Below, piece after piece: positions 42,095-50,631 of a DNA stretch of 64,000 nt. A program made the translations under genes and the position numbers. Position 1 is the first letter of the stretch; each line of letters begins with the position of its first letter. The notes beneath the pieces were generated by a model. It did no database searches and was not told where the DNA came from. It saw nothing but the letters and a program-made list of their open reading frames with translations. The stretch is from Aquisalimonas lutea (lineage in GTDB: Bacteria > Pseudomonadota > Gammaproteobacteria > Nitrococcales > Aquisalimonadaceae): positions 64,943-128,942 of the forward strand of contig NZ_JAUFPK010000004.1 in the NCBI RefSeq assembly GCF_030409225.1, read 5' to 3'.

Positions 42095-43820
42095 GGCGAT
42101 CCCCCGTGATGCGGCCGCCGGTGAGCGTGATCACGCGATTCACCCACGGGAACTGCTCGGCGGCATGGCTGGCGATGATGACGGTCGCCCCGCGGGCGGC
42201 TTCCGCACGCAGCGTCTCGCTGACGTGATCCGCCGTCTCCGGGTCCAGGCTGGCGGTGGGCTCGTCCACCAGCAATACCGGGGCCCGGCGCACCAGCGCC
42301 CGGGCCAGGGCCAGCCGCTGGCCTTCGCCGCCGGAGAGGCCGCCGCCGCGCTCGTCCAGGGGGGTATCCAGGCCCTGGGCCAGCCGCGCGGTGAACGCCC
42401 GGGCGCCCGCGCGCTCCAGGGCATGCTCCAGCGTGCCCGTGTCCACGCCGTGATCACCCGGATCCAGGTTGCTGCGCACGGACGCCGGGAACAGGTGGGG
42501 GACCTGGGCCAGCCAGCCGAGGCGCTGCTGCCAGGCCGCCCGATCCAGTGTCCCCAGGGAGGTGCCGTCGATGCGGACCTCGCCGCGATCGGGCTCGCGG
42601 AAGGCGGCGACGACGTGCAGCAGCGTGGTCTTGCCGCTGCCCGAGGCGCCGGTCACCAGGACGGCCTGCCCGGCTGGAATGCTCAAGGCCAGATCCGCGA
42701 GAATCGGTGCTCCGGTGTCGCCGGCGACGGTGACCCCGCTGAGCTCGATGGCGGGCGCCGCGCCGGGCGGTTGCTCGTCACCGCCCGGCGGCATGGGCGA
42801 GGGCGTCTCCTCCAGGCGCCGGAGCTCGGCGGCGGCGCCGAGCGCCGCGGCCCGGTCGTGGTAGTGCTGGGCGAGCTGCCGCAGCGGCTGGAAGAACTCC
42901 GGGGCCAGCAGCAGCACGAACAGGCCGCTGAACAGGGTGAGCTCGGGCGCCGGCCCCAGGGCGAGATAGCCGAGCAGGCCCATGCCGATGTAGACGGCCA
43001 CCAGGGCAATGGCCACGGAGCTGAAGAATTCCAGCACCGCGGACGACAGGAAGGCGACCCGCAGCACCGCCATGGAGCGGCGCCGGTACGCCTCGCCCAC
43101 GGATTCCAGCGTCCGCGCCTCGTCATCCGCGCGGCCCAGGTGGCGCAGCAGGTCCAGGCCCTGGAGCCGGTCCAGGAAATAGCCGCCCAGCCGCGCCAGG
43201 GCCTGGTGCTGGGTGCGGCTGACCGCCTCGGCGCCCATGCCCACCAGGGCCATGAACGCCGGGATCAGCGGCGCCGCCAGCAACAGCAGCAGCGCCGCCA
43301 GCCAGTCCACCAGGGCGACGGCGACGACAATCGCCAGCGGCACCAGCACGGTGATCACCATCTGGGGCTGGTAGCGCGCCACGTACGGGCCCAGCGCGGC
43401 CACCTGTTCGACCACGGCGGATGCCAGGCCACCGGGGGCGTGGCGCGCGATGCCCGCCGGCCCCAGGGCCAGGAGATGCTGGTAGAGGCGCTCCCTGGCG
43501 GCGCGGTGGACGCGATGGGCGGTTTCCGCCGCTGCCCATTCCTGGACGGCCGTGCAGCCGGCCCGCAGCAGCAGGACCACCAGCAGGCCGGCGAGCAGCC
43601 CGCCCAGCTCCCGGAGGCCGGCACCGTCCGCGGCCACGCGCTGGACCAGTGACGCCAGGAGCGCCGCCTGGGCGATGACCAGCCAGCCGGCCAGGAGCCC
43701 CGCGACGGTGACCACGCGGGTCCAGCTCCCGGCGGCACGGGCACGTGCCCGCAGCCAGGAGCGGTCCGCCTCGTTGCCCGTGTCCCCGGCTCCTGCACCG
43801 ACTCCGGATGCTTCCTCCAT
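42087..43820 (-). CDS. cydD: Thiol reductant ABC exporter, CydD subunit
   Basis: 577 aa with an N-terminal six-helix part and an ABC domain: Walker A GASGSGKTTLLHV, signature GLSGGEGQRLALARAL, Walker B VLLVDEPTASLD. The N-terminal 30 residues are extra and unusually acidic. It starts 12 bp after cydB and overlaps cydC by 8 bp. Partner of CydC in exporting thiols. Confidence 0.95.
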   Translation of the reverse strand: MEEASGVGAGAGDTGNEADRSWLRARARAAGSWTRVVTVAGLLAGWLVIAQAALLASLVQRVAADGAGLRELGGLLAGLLVVLLLRAGCTAVQEWAAAETAHRVHRAARERLYQHLLALGPAGIARHAPGGLASAVVEQVAALGPYVARYQPQMVITVLVPLAIVVAVALVDWLAALLLLLAAPLIPAFMALVGMGAEAVSRTQHQALARLGGYFLDRLQGLDLLRHLGRADDEARTLESVGEAYRRRSMAVLRVAFLSSAVLEFFSSVAIALVAVYIGMGLLGYLALGPAPELTLFSGLFVLLLAPEFFQPLRQLAQHYHDRAAALGAAAELRRLEETPSPMPPGGDEQPPGAAPAIELSGVTVAGDTGAPILADLALSIPAGQAVLVTGASGSGKTTLLHVVAAFREPDRGEVRIDGTSLGTLDRAAWQQRLGWLAQVPHLFPASVRSNLDPGDHGVDTGTLEHALERAGARAFTARLAQGLDTPLDERGGGLSGGEGQRLALARALVRRAPVLLVDEPTASLDPETADHVSETLRAEAARGATVIIASHAAEQFPWVNRVITLTGGRITGDRHA

Positions 43821-43832
43821 CCGCAGCCGGCC

Positions 43833-44843
43833 CTAGTGGTATCCGGCGGAGTGTTCCGTCACCTTGCCCCGGAAGACCCAGTAGGTCCAGGTGGTGTAGC
43901 CGAGGATGATGGGCAGCGTGAACAGCACCCCCAGCAGCAGGAACAGCTGCGACTCCGGTGCCGAGGCCGCTTCCCACAGGGTAATGTCCGGCTGGATGAC
44001 GTGCGGCCACAGGCTGATGGCGAGCCCGGTGTAGCTGAGGATGTACAGCCCCAGCGCGCAGAAGAAGGGCAGGTAGTCCCGCCGCTGGAGCAGGGCCCGG
44101 TAGAACACCACCGCGAGCCCGGCGGTGATGACGGGCACCGGCATGAAATAGAAGAAGTTGGGCAGCGAGAACCAGCGCTGGGCGATGGCATCGTGCATCA
44201 GCGGTGTCCAGACACTGACCACGACGATCGCGAACAGGGTCACGTACAGCAGTCGGTGGGCGATGCTGTAGGCCCATTCGCGCACGTCGCCGGTGGTTTT
44301 CATGATGATCCAGGCGCAGCCCACCAGGGCGTAGCCCGCTACCAGGCCCAGGCCGGTCATGATGCTGAACGGCGACAGCCAGTCGAACATGCCGCCGGCG
44401 TAGGCGCCGTCCACCACCTCGAAGCCCTGGATGAATGCACCCAGGATGACCCCCTGGGAGAACGCCGCCAGGGTCGAGCCGACGGTGAAGGACACGTCCC
44501 AGAGCCACTTGGACTGCTTGGCCTTGAAGCGGAACTCGAAGGCAACCCCCCGGAATATCAGCGCCACCAGCATCACCAGCACCGGCAGGTACATGGCGGG
44601 CAGGAGGATGGAGTAGACCATGGGGAAGGCGCCGAGGAGGCCGGCGCCGCCGAGCACCAGCCAGGTCTCGTTGCCGTCCCAGACGGGTGCGACGGTGTTC
44701 ATCATGATGTCCCGGGCCGTGTCCCCCGGCGCGTAGGGGAAGAGAATGCCGACGCCCAGGTCGAAGCCGTCCATGAGCACGTACATGAACACGCCCAGTG
44801 CGATGATGAGCGCCCAGATCAGTGTCAGGTCGATGGTTTCCAT
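43833..44843 (-). CDS. cydB: Cytochrome bd-type quinol oxidase, subunit II
   Basis: 336 aa with about nine helices, the usual CydB/CioB length. Conserved opening (ALIIALGVFMYVLMDGFDLG, with the Asp used in the proton path) and GNETWLVLGGAGLLGAFP. It joins CydA in the inner membrane to reduce O2 with quinol. Separated from cydA by only 5 bp, so the two are translated together. Confidence 0.96.
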   Translation of the reverse strand: METIDLTLIWALIIALGVFMYVLMDGFDLGVGILFPYAPGDTARDIMMNTVAPVWDGNETWLVLGGAGLLGAFPMVYSILLPAMYLPVLVMLVALIFRGVAFEFRFKAKQSKWLWDVSFTVGSTLAAFSQGVILGAFIQGFEVVDGAYAGGMFDWLSPFSIMTGLGLVAGYALVGCAWIIMKTTGDVREWAYSIAHRLLYVTLFAIVVVSVWTPLMHDAIAQRWFSLPNFFYFMPVPVITAGLAVVFYRALLQRRDYLPFFCALGLYILSYTGLAISLWPHVIQPDITLWEAASAPESQLFLLLGVLFTLPIILGYTTWTYWVFRGKVTEHSAGYH

Positions 44844-44848
44844 GGCGG

Positions 44849-46258
44849 CTACTCCGGCGTATCGAAGGTTTGATCCACCGCGGACAGGGGACGCGAGGGC
44901 CGGCGGCGCAGCTCCTCCTGGGTGTCTTCACCGGCGGGTACGTCCTCGCGGTCCGGACCGGCCTGGATGATCTTGACGATGTAGTAGGCCCCGGCCAGGA
45001 AGACCACCGCGTAGACGGCGATGTAGACCAGCAGCGAGGCCAGGACCACGCCGCCGGTGAGCGCCGGGGTGACGGCATCCTCCACGCGCATGAGCCCGTG
45101 CACCACCCAGGGGAAGCGGCCCGTCTCGGTGGTCAGCCAGCCGGCGAGCACGGCCACGAAGCTCAGCGGCAGCATGCCCACGCACACGCGGTGGAACCAG
45201 GCGGCGTCGAACAGCCGGCCGCGCAGCCGCAGGACCAGCCCGATGAGCACCACCGCGACCATGAGAAAGCCGATGCCCACCATGACGCGGAAGGACCAGA
45301 AGGTCACGCCGACCACGGGGCGGTCTTCCGGCGCCCAGTCCTTGAGGCCCGGCACCACGCCGTCGGCGTGGTGCTTGAGGATGATGCTGGCCAGGCTCGG
45401 GATGCCGATCTCGAAGTGATTGGTCTCCGCCTCGGAGTCCGGGATGGCGAACAGCAGCAGAGGCGCGTGGCTCTGGGTCTCCCAGTTGCCCTCCATTGCC
45501 GCCACCTTCTGCGGCTGGTGCTCCAGCGTGTTGAGCCCGTGCATGTCGCCGACGAACACCTGGGCCGGGGCCAGGACCAGAAGCAGCCACAAGGTCATGG
45601 AAAGCATTACCCGGGCGGATTCCGTGGCCCGGCCCTTGAGCAGGTACCAGGCGCTGACGCCGACCACGAAGAAGCCCGTGGTCAGGAAGGCGGCCATGAC
45701 CATGTGCACCAGCCGGTACGGGAAGGAGGGGTTGAAGATCGCCTCGATCCAGCTGGTGACGCGGAAGACGCCGTCGACCATCTCCACGCCGGCCGGGGTC
45801 TGCATCCAGCTGTTGGCGGCGAGAATCCAGAATGACGAGATGAACGTGCCCACCGCGACCATGATGGCGGCGAGCAGGTGGGCGCCCTGGGGCACCTTGT
45901 CGCGGCCGAACAGCAGCACGCCGAGGAAGGTGGCCTCCAGGAAGAACGCCGTGACCACCTCGTAGCTCAGCACCGGCCCCATGAAGTTCGCCGAGGCGTA
46001 CGCGAACTCGCTCCAGTTGGTGCCGAACTGGAACGACATGACGATCCCCGAGACCACGCCCATGCCGAACGACACGGCGAAGATCTTGATCCAGAACTTC
46101 GACAGGCGCAGGTAGGTGGGGTTGTTGGTCTTGAAGTACAGCCCCTCGAGCACGGCGATGTAGGAGGCCAGCCCGATGGTGAATGCCGGGAAGATGATGT
46201 GCCAGGAGATGACGAAGGCGAACTGGATGCGGGACAGCAGCAGCGGATCGAGATCCAT
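44849..46258 (-). CDS. cydA: Cytochrome bd-type quinol oxidase, subunit I, short Q-loop (Cio-like)
   Basis: 469 aa. Heme ligands include the N-terminal His in SWHIIFPAFTIGLA. The quinol loop retains Lys and Glu in QPQKVAAMEGNW, but the protein is about 50 residues shorter than E. coli CydA, the mark of the short-loop, cyanide-insensitive (Cio) branch. The usual GRQPW motif reads GRFPW here (in TETGRFPWVVHG). High-affinity O2 consumption that does not pump protons would suit the oxygenase-rich neighbours. First gene of the cyd operon. Confidence 0.95.
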   Translation of the reverse strand: MDLDPLLLSRIQFAFVISWHIIFPAFTIGLASYIAVLEGLYFKTNNPTYLRLSKFWIKIFAVSFGMGVVSGIVMSFQFGTNWSEFAYASANFMGPVLSYEVVTAFFLEATFLGVLLFGRDKVPQGAHLLAAIMVAVGTFISSFWILAANSWMQTPAGVEMVDGVFRVTSWIEAIFNPSFPYRLVHMVMAAFLTTGFFVVGVSAWYLLKGRATESARVMLSMTLWLLLVLAPAQVFVGDMHGLNTLEHQPQKVAAMEGNWETQSHAPLLLFAIPDSEAETNHFEIGIPSLASIILKHHADGVVPGLKDWAPEDRPVVGVTFWSFRVMVGIGFLMVAVVLIGLVLRLRGRLFDAAWFHRVCVGMLPLSFVAVLAGWLTTETGRFPWVVHGLMRVEDAVTPALTGGVVLASLLVYIAVYAVVFLAGAYYIVKIIQAGPDREDVPAGEDTQEELRRRPSRPLSAVDQTFDTPE

Positions 46259-46457
46259 GGCGAACTCCCGGTGGTTGGTGCTGCGCGGGACGTCTGCCCT
46301 ACTGTGCAGCAGGGCAGCGGCTCCCGCAACGCAGTCTACGCTAACAGCGCATGGTTCGGCAGCGTAAGCGAAGCGCCGGGTGAATCCCGGCCGACACCAT
46401 CCGTGGCGGAGTGGTGCGTGGCGGCTACCGGCCGATCTGGTATCGTTCCGTTGCTAA

Positions 46458-46513
46458 GGAAACGCTGAACCACTCCCGCGCGTTTCTGCGCGCGGGAGTG
46501 GTTCAGCGTTTCC
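46458..46513. repeat. 25-bp perfect inverted repeat upstream of the TetR gene
   Basis: Left arm 46458-46482 (starts GGAAACGCTGAACCACTCCC), six-base loop TTTCTG, right arm 46489-46513 exactly complementary. It ends 15 bp before the TetR start. The terminal 13 bases GTTCAGCGTTTCC recur at 17311-17323 next to another regulator gene, so it may be a member of a repeat family. Confidence 0.8.
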
Positions 46514-46528
46514 GTAACGGGGGGAACC

Positions 46529-47128
46529 ATGGCAGCAGACAACACGGCGGCGTCCGCCCGACGGCACGACAACGACGACGCGGGCAACCGCAGCGACGAT
46601 ATCCTGCACGTCGCGCGGCGGATGTTCTTCGACTGCGAGAGGCTGGACGTGGGCGAGATCGCGGTGCGCCTGGGCGTCAGCCGCATTACCGTGTACCGGC
46701 ACATGGGCAACCGTGAGCAGCTGGTCGCGGAGGTGCTGTGGTCCCTGAGCCGCGACACCCTGGAGCGCGCCCGCCGCGACGCCGAGGAGGCGGGCGAGCC
46801 GGGCTTTCTGGCCACCTACCGGCGCTTCAACCAGTACCTGGGCAGCTCCGGTCCGTTCCTGCATTTCCTGCGGGAGGAATCCAGCTTCGCCCTGCGCCTG
46901 CTCACCCGGCCCGACGGCATCACCCGCGTGCGCCTGATGGCGGCGCTGAAGGAGCTGCTGGAAGAGGAGATCCGCGACACCGGCCGGCCCCTGCAGATGG
47001 ACACGGACACCCTGGCCTACGTCATCGTGTGCATCGGCGAATCCTACCTCTACCCGCTCATCGCCCTGCACAACGAGCCGGACCTGGACCGCGCCACGGA
47101 GGTGGTCGGGCTGCTGCTGCGGCCTTGA
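46529..47128 (+). CDS. TetR-family regulator, QsdR-like
   Basis: 199 aa. TetR N-terminal helix-turn-helix: DDILHVARRMFFDC, then VGEIAVRLGVSRITVYRHMGN. The C-terminal part is helical with the QsdR-type segment ESSFALRLLTRPDG. QsdR-like proteins regulate fatty-acid or quorum-quenching-type genes elsewhere; the target here is unknown. The cyd operon is divergent, and the start is preceded by the 25-bp inverted repeat, a strong candidate for its own operator or an mRNA hairpin. The next genes run the same way. Confidence 0.85.
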   Translation: MAADNTAASARRHDNDDAGNRSDDILHVARRMFFDCERLDVGEIAVRLGVSRITVYRHMGNREQLVAEVLWSLSRDTLERARRDAEEAGEPGFLATYRRFNQYLGSSGPFLHFLREESSFALRLLTRPDGITRVRLMAALKELLEEEIRDTGRPLQMDTDTLAYVIVCIGESYLYPLIALHNEPDLDRATEVVGLLLRP

Positions 47129-47210
47129 ACGGCGCCGAAACGTGTTACCCTCGTCCCCGTTTGCGACAGAACACACGACCGCGGGCGGGCCCGCGATCAG
47201 GAAGGACATC

Positions 47211-48059
47211 ATGCAATTCAAGGGTACCGAGACATACGTTGCCACCGATGACCTGAACATGGCGGTGAATGCCGCGGCCACGCTGCAGCGGCCGCTGCTC
47301 ATCAAGGGCGAGCCGGGCACCGGCAAGACCCTGCTGGCCGAGGAGGTGGCCCAAGGGCTGGGACTGCCGTTCTTCGAATGGCACATCAAGTCCACCACCA
47401 AGGCGCAGCAGGGCCTGTACGAGTACGACGCCGTCTCCCGCCTGCGGGATTCGCAGCTCGGCGACGACCGCGTCCACGACATTGCCAACTACATCGTCAA
47501 GGGCCCGCTGTGGCACTGCTTCGAGTCCGATGTCCAGCCGGTGCTGCTCATCGACGAGATCGACAAGGCGGACATCGAGTTCCCCAACGACCTGCTGCGC
47601 GAGCTCGACCGCATGGAGTTCTACGTCTACGAGACGCAGCAGATGGTGCGGGCCAAGCACCGGCCCATCATCGTGATCACCAGCAACAACGAGAAGGAGC
47701 TGCCCGACGCGTTCCTGCGCCGCTGCTTCTTCCACTACATCAATTTCCCGGACAAGGAGACCATGCAGCAGATCGTGGAGGTGCACTTCCCGGGGCTGAA
47801 GAAGGAGCTGCTGCGGGAGGCCATGGAGCTGTTCTTCGAGCTCCGCGACGTGCCCGGGCTCAAGAAAAAGCCCTCCACCTCCGAGCTGCTGGACTGGCTC
47901 AAGCTCCTCATGGCCGAGGACGTGGATCCGGAGGCCCTGCGCGAGAACACCAAGCACAAGATGATGCCGCCGCTGTACGGCGCGCTGCTCAAGAACGAGC
48001 AGGACGTGCACCTGTTCGAGCGCCTGATGTTCATGTCCCGGCGCAACAAGTCCAACTGA
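47211..48059 (+). CDS. MoxR-type AAA+ ATPase
   Basis: 282 aa from the ATG at 47211 behind AGGAAGG. Walker A GEPGTGKTLLAEEVAQ (about 35-50), Walker B LLIDEIDKAD, sensor 1 ITSNNEKELPDAFLRRC. The product is a hexameric chaperone-type ATPase that works with VWA proteins to insert metals or assemble complexes. The partner VWA gene follows 34 bp downstream. The client is not encoded nearby in an obvious way. Confidence 0.93.
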   Translation: MQFKGTETYVATDDLNMAVNAAATLQRPLLIKGEPGTGKTLLAEEVAQGLGLPFFEWHIKSTTKAQQGLYEYDAVSRLRDSQLGDDRVHDIANYIVKGPLWHCFESDVQPVLLIDEIDKADIEFPNDLLRELDRMEFYVYETQQMVRAKHRPIIVITSNNEKELPDAFLRRCFFHYINFPDKETMQQIVEVHFPGLKKELLREAMELFFELRDVPGLKKKPSTSELLDWLKLLMAEDVDPEALRENTKHKMMPPLYGALLKNEQDVHLFERLMFMSRRNKSN

Positions 48060-48060
48060 A

Positions 48061-48093
48061 CCGGCGTCCGCGCGCGACGCCGGGGAGGTCCCC
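48061..48093 (+). promoter_or_regulatory. Hairpins overlapping the ribosome site of the VWA gene
   Basis: Arms CCGGCGTC and GACGCCGG (48061-48083), then GGGGAGGTCCCC (48082-48093), which is self-complementary and contains the ribosome site. The ATG follows at once. The structure could couple VWA translation to that of the MoxR gene. Confidence 0.4.
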
Positions 48094-49275
48094 ATGCTGA
48101 TCGATTTTTTCTTCGAGCTGCGCAAGGCGGGCCTGAAGGTCACGCTGACCGAGTATCTCACCCTCATGGAGGCGCTGGACAAGCGCCTGGCCGTGTGCAG
48201 CGTGGACGACTTCTACTTCCTCGCCCGGGGCATCCTGGTCAAGGATGAAACCCTGTTCGACCGTTTCGATCAAGTATTCGGCAATTATTTCAATGGTATA
48301 GAGAACATTTTTGCCGAGGAAGTCGAAGGCGAGATCCCCGAGGAGTGGCTGCGGGCCATGGCCGAGCGCATGCTCACCGAGGAGGAGAAGGCCGAGATCG
48401 AGTCCCTGGGCGGCTGGGACAAGCTCATGGAGACGCTGAAGAAGCGCCTGGAAGAGCAGACGGACCGCCACCAGGGCGGCAGCAAATGGATCGGAACCGG
48501 CGGCACGTCCCCCTTCGGCGCCCACGGCTACAACCCGGAGGGTATCCGCATCGGCCAGGAGAAGTCCCGCCATCGCCGCGCCGTGAAGGTCTGGGACCAG
48601 CGCAACTACCGCAACCTGGACGGCTCCCGGGAGCTGGGCACGCGCACCATCAAGATGGCCCTGCGCCGGCTGCGCCGGTTCGCCCGGGAAGGCGCCGAGG
48701 AAGAGCTGGACATGGACGATACCATCCGCTCGACGGCGCGCAACGGCGGCTACCTGGACCTGAAGATGGTCCCGGAGCGGCACAACGCCGCCAAGGTGCT
48801 GCTGTTCTTCGACGTCGGCGGCTCCATGGACGACCACATCCGCGTGTGCGAGGAGCTGTTCTCCGCGGCCCAGATGGAGTTCAAGCACCTGGAGTACTTC
48901 TACTTCCACAATTTCCTCTACGAGGGCGTGTGGAAGGACAGCCGCCGGCGCTTCAGCGAGGTGACCGCCACCTGGGACCTGCTCCATACCTATCCGTCGG
49001 ATTACAAGGTCATCTTCGTGGGCGATGCCACCATGAGCCCGTACGAGATCCTCTATCCGGGAGCGAGTGTCGAGCACTGGAACGAGGAGGCCGGCGCCAC
49101 CTGGATGCAGCGGGTCCTGGAGACCTTCCCGAAGGCCGTGTGGCTCAACCCGGAACCGGAAAGCCGCTGGGACTACACCGCCTCCATCAAGATCACCCGC
49201 GAGATCATGGGCGAGCGCATGTACCCGCTCACGCTGGAGGGCCTGGATCAGGCCATCGAGTACCTGACCAAGTAG
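48094..49275 (+). CDS. VWA-domain protein, CoxE-like partner of the MoxR ATPase
   Basis: 393 aa. The C-terminal VWA fold has a MIDAS-type site that reads FFDVGGSMDDH, so the usual DxSxS is changed to DVGGS, which may alter metal binding. The N-terminal half is a helical helper domain (FFFELRKAGLKVTLTEYLT), as in CoxE proteins. These work with MoxR to mature metalloenzymes. The stop is followed by repeat DNA at 49297-49416, then the MaoC genes. Confidence 0.9.
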   Translation: MLIDFFFELRKAGLKVTLTEYLTLMEALDKRLAVCSVDDFYFLARGILVKDETLFDRFDQVFGNYFNGIENIFAEEVEGEIPEEWLRAMAERMLTEEEKAEIESLGGWDKLMETLKKRLEEQTDRHQGGSKWIGTGGTSPFGAHGYNPEGIRIGQEKSRHRRAVKVWDQRNYRNLDGSRELGTRTIKMALRRLRRFAREGAEEELDMDDTIRSTARNGGYLDLKMVPERHNAAKVLLFFDVGGSMDDHIRVCEELFSAAQMEFKHLEYFYFHNFLYEGVWKDSRRRFSEVTATWDLLHTYPSDYKVIFVGDATMSPYEILYPGASVEHWNEEAGATWMQRVLETFPKAVWLNPEPESRWDYTASIKITREIMGERMYPLTLEGLDQAIEYLTK

Positions 49276-49296
49276 GTAGCGGGACGGAGGATGCAG

Positions 49297-49416
49297 GAAG
49301 CCCCTCCCACAGAGGATTCTGCAGCAGGCGCCAGCGGAGCGGTGTGGGAGCGGCTTCAGCCGCGACTTTCCAGGGCATTGGGTTGTCCGGGAAGTCGCGA
49401 CTGACGTCGCTCCTAC
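49297..49416. repeat. REP-like palindrome cluster 2 (intergenic)
   Basis: A partial AAGCCCCTCCCAC unit at the left, then GTGTGGGAGCGGCTTCAGCC, then a CGACTGACGTCGCTCCTAC unit. Same family as the clusters at 37594, 54379, 61625 and 63580. Confidence 0.75.
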
Positions 49417-49458
49417 GGCCGGTTCAAGAAACACGGCGGCAGCGACGGGGAGCGTTGG

Positions 49459-50091
49459 ATGAGCGAAACCTACTGGGAAGACCAGATCATCGGCAGCGTG
49501 CACACGTTCGGCGGGGTCACCGTCGACGAAGAGCAGATGCGGGCGTTCGCCCGCGAGTTCGACGCCCGGCCCGCGACCCTGGGCGAGCCGGCGGAGTGGC
49601 CGGAGATCAGCACCGCCCGGACCCCGGCTATGGATGAGGATTCTTGTGATCAAGACCTCTGTGGGAGGGGCTTCAGCCCCGACCCTGCTGACGGTCTTGG
49701 CCCTGGGAAAGTCGGGGCTGAAGCCCCTCCCACAGATGATCCGTGCGACACCCCGGGTTCGAGCCACGGCGCCCGCCCTGCCGCCAGCGAGCTCCACGTC
49801 GCCTGCCTGTGCATGCGCATGATGGTCGACCACGTCCTGCGCACCAGCAGCTCCCTGGGCTCGCCGGGCATCCACCAGCTGCGCTGGCTCAACACGGTGC
49901 ACGCCGGCGATACCCTCACCGTGCGTCAGTGCCTGCTCGGCAAGCAGCCGCACCCGCGGCGGCCGGACGTGGGCTTTACCCGCAACCGCACGGAGGTCCT
50001 GAACCAGGACGGCAGGGTGGTGATGTACATGGAGTCGTCCGGCATGTTCCGCCGCCGTGCGGCGGCCCCGGCAACAGGAGAGCAGCAGTGA
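49459..50091 (+). CDS. MaoC-type (hot-dog) protein carrying a REP-like insert
   Basis: 210 aa with MaoC-like start (WEDQIIGSVHTFGGVTVDEEQMRAFAREFDARP) and end (TSSSLGSPGIHQLRWLNTVHAGDTLTVRQC). Between them, about residues 60-105 are encoded by a 77-bp REP palindrome plus its edges, adding DQDLCGRGFSPDPADG and GAEAPPTDD. The catalytic Asp/His region typical of the family (about FDPQPFHLD) is missing here, so this copy may be the non-catalytic half of a heterodimer with the next gene. In-frame survival of the insert is notable. Confidence 0.7.
   Translation: MSETYWEDQIIGSVHTFGGVTVDEEQMRAFAREFDARPATLGEPAEWPEISTARTPAMDEDSCDQDLCGRGFSPDPADGLGPGKVGAEAPPTDDPCDTPGSSHGARPAASELHVACLCMRMMVDHVLRTSSSLGSPGIHQLRWLNTVHAGDTLTVRQCLLGKQPHPRRPDVGFTRNRTEVLNQDGRVVMYMESSGMFRRRAAAPATGEQQ
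49659..49735. repeat. REP-like palindrome inside the MaoC-type reading frame
   Basis: Arms of 25 bp (left starts CTGTGGGAGGGGCTTCAGCC) around a 27-bp loop; both arms pair perfectly. It matches the intergenic GTGGGAGGGGCTTCAGCCCC units. It lies wholly within the gene at 49459-50091 and keeps the frame open. Confidence 0.9.
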
Positions 50092-50552
50092 CCCGGCGCT
50101 GGTTCGAGGATTTCACCGTCGGCGAGGCGGGCACCACCGGTGACTGCGAGGTCACCGAGGAAGGCATCATCGGCTTTGCCGAGCAGTACGACCCGCAGCC
50201 CTTCCACCTGGACCATGACGCCGCCCGGGAGAGCCTGTTCGGCGGTCTCGCGGCGTCGGGCTGGCATACCCTGTCGCTGGCCAACCGCCTGCTGGTCCAC
50301 GGCTGGCTGCAGGACGCGGCGGTGGCGGGTGCGGCCGGCTTCGACGAGCTGCGCTGGCGGCGGCCGGTGTACCCGGGTGACCGGCTGTCGTGCCGCTACG
50401 AGGTGGCCGCCGCCAACGATACCCCCGACCAGCGCTTCGGTGAGCTGCGGGTGATTGTGGAGGTGGTCAGCCAGGACGACACGGTGGTCATGAGCATGGA
50501 ATGGCTCCCCTGGCTGGCCCGCCGCGCGCATTCCGGCCCGCGCGGATCGTGA
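50088..50552 (+). CDS. MaoC-family dehydratase/hydratase
   Basis: 154 aa from a GTG at 50088 overlapping the previous stop by 4 bp; CAGGAG lies 8 bp before. Hot-dog fold with the catalytic region intact: EQYDPQPFHLDHDAARESLFGGLAASGWHT, split around residue 35, then the FDELRWRRPVYPGDRL segment. It would hydrate an enoyl-CoA. Coupled to the insert-bearing gene upstream, which lacks the catalytic motif, the two resemble heterodimeric hydratases. Confidence 0.9.
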   Translation: MTRRWFEDFTVGEAGTTGDCEVTEEGIIGFAEQYDPQPFHLDHDAARESLFGGLAASGWHTLSLANRLLVHGWLQDAAVAGAAGFDELRWRRPVYPGDRLSCRYEVAAANDTPDQRFGELRVIVEVVSQDDTVVMSMEWLPWLARRAHSGPRGS

Positions 50553-50631
50553 AAGGGTTCCGGATAGCGCCCCTTCCGGTCTGGCACCCTCTTGAGCTGA
50601 TTCGAACCTTCGGAAACCGGGAGAAAGCAGC

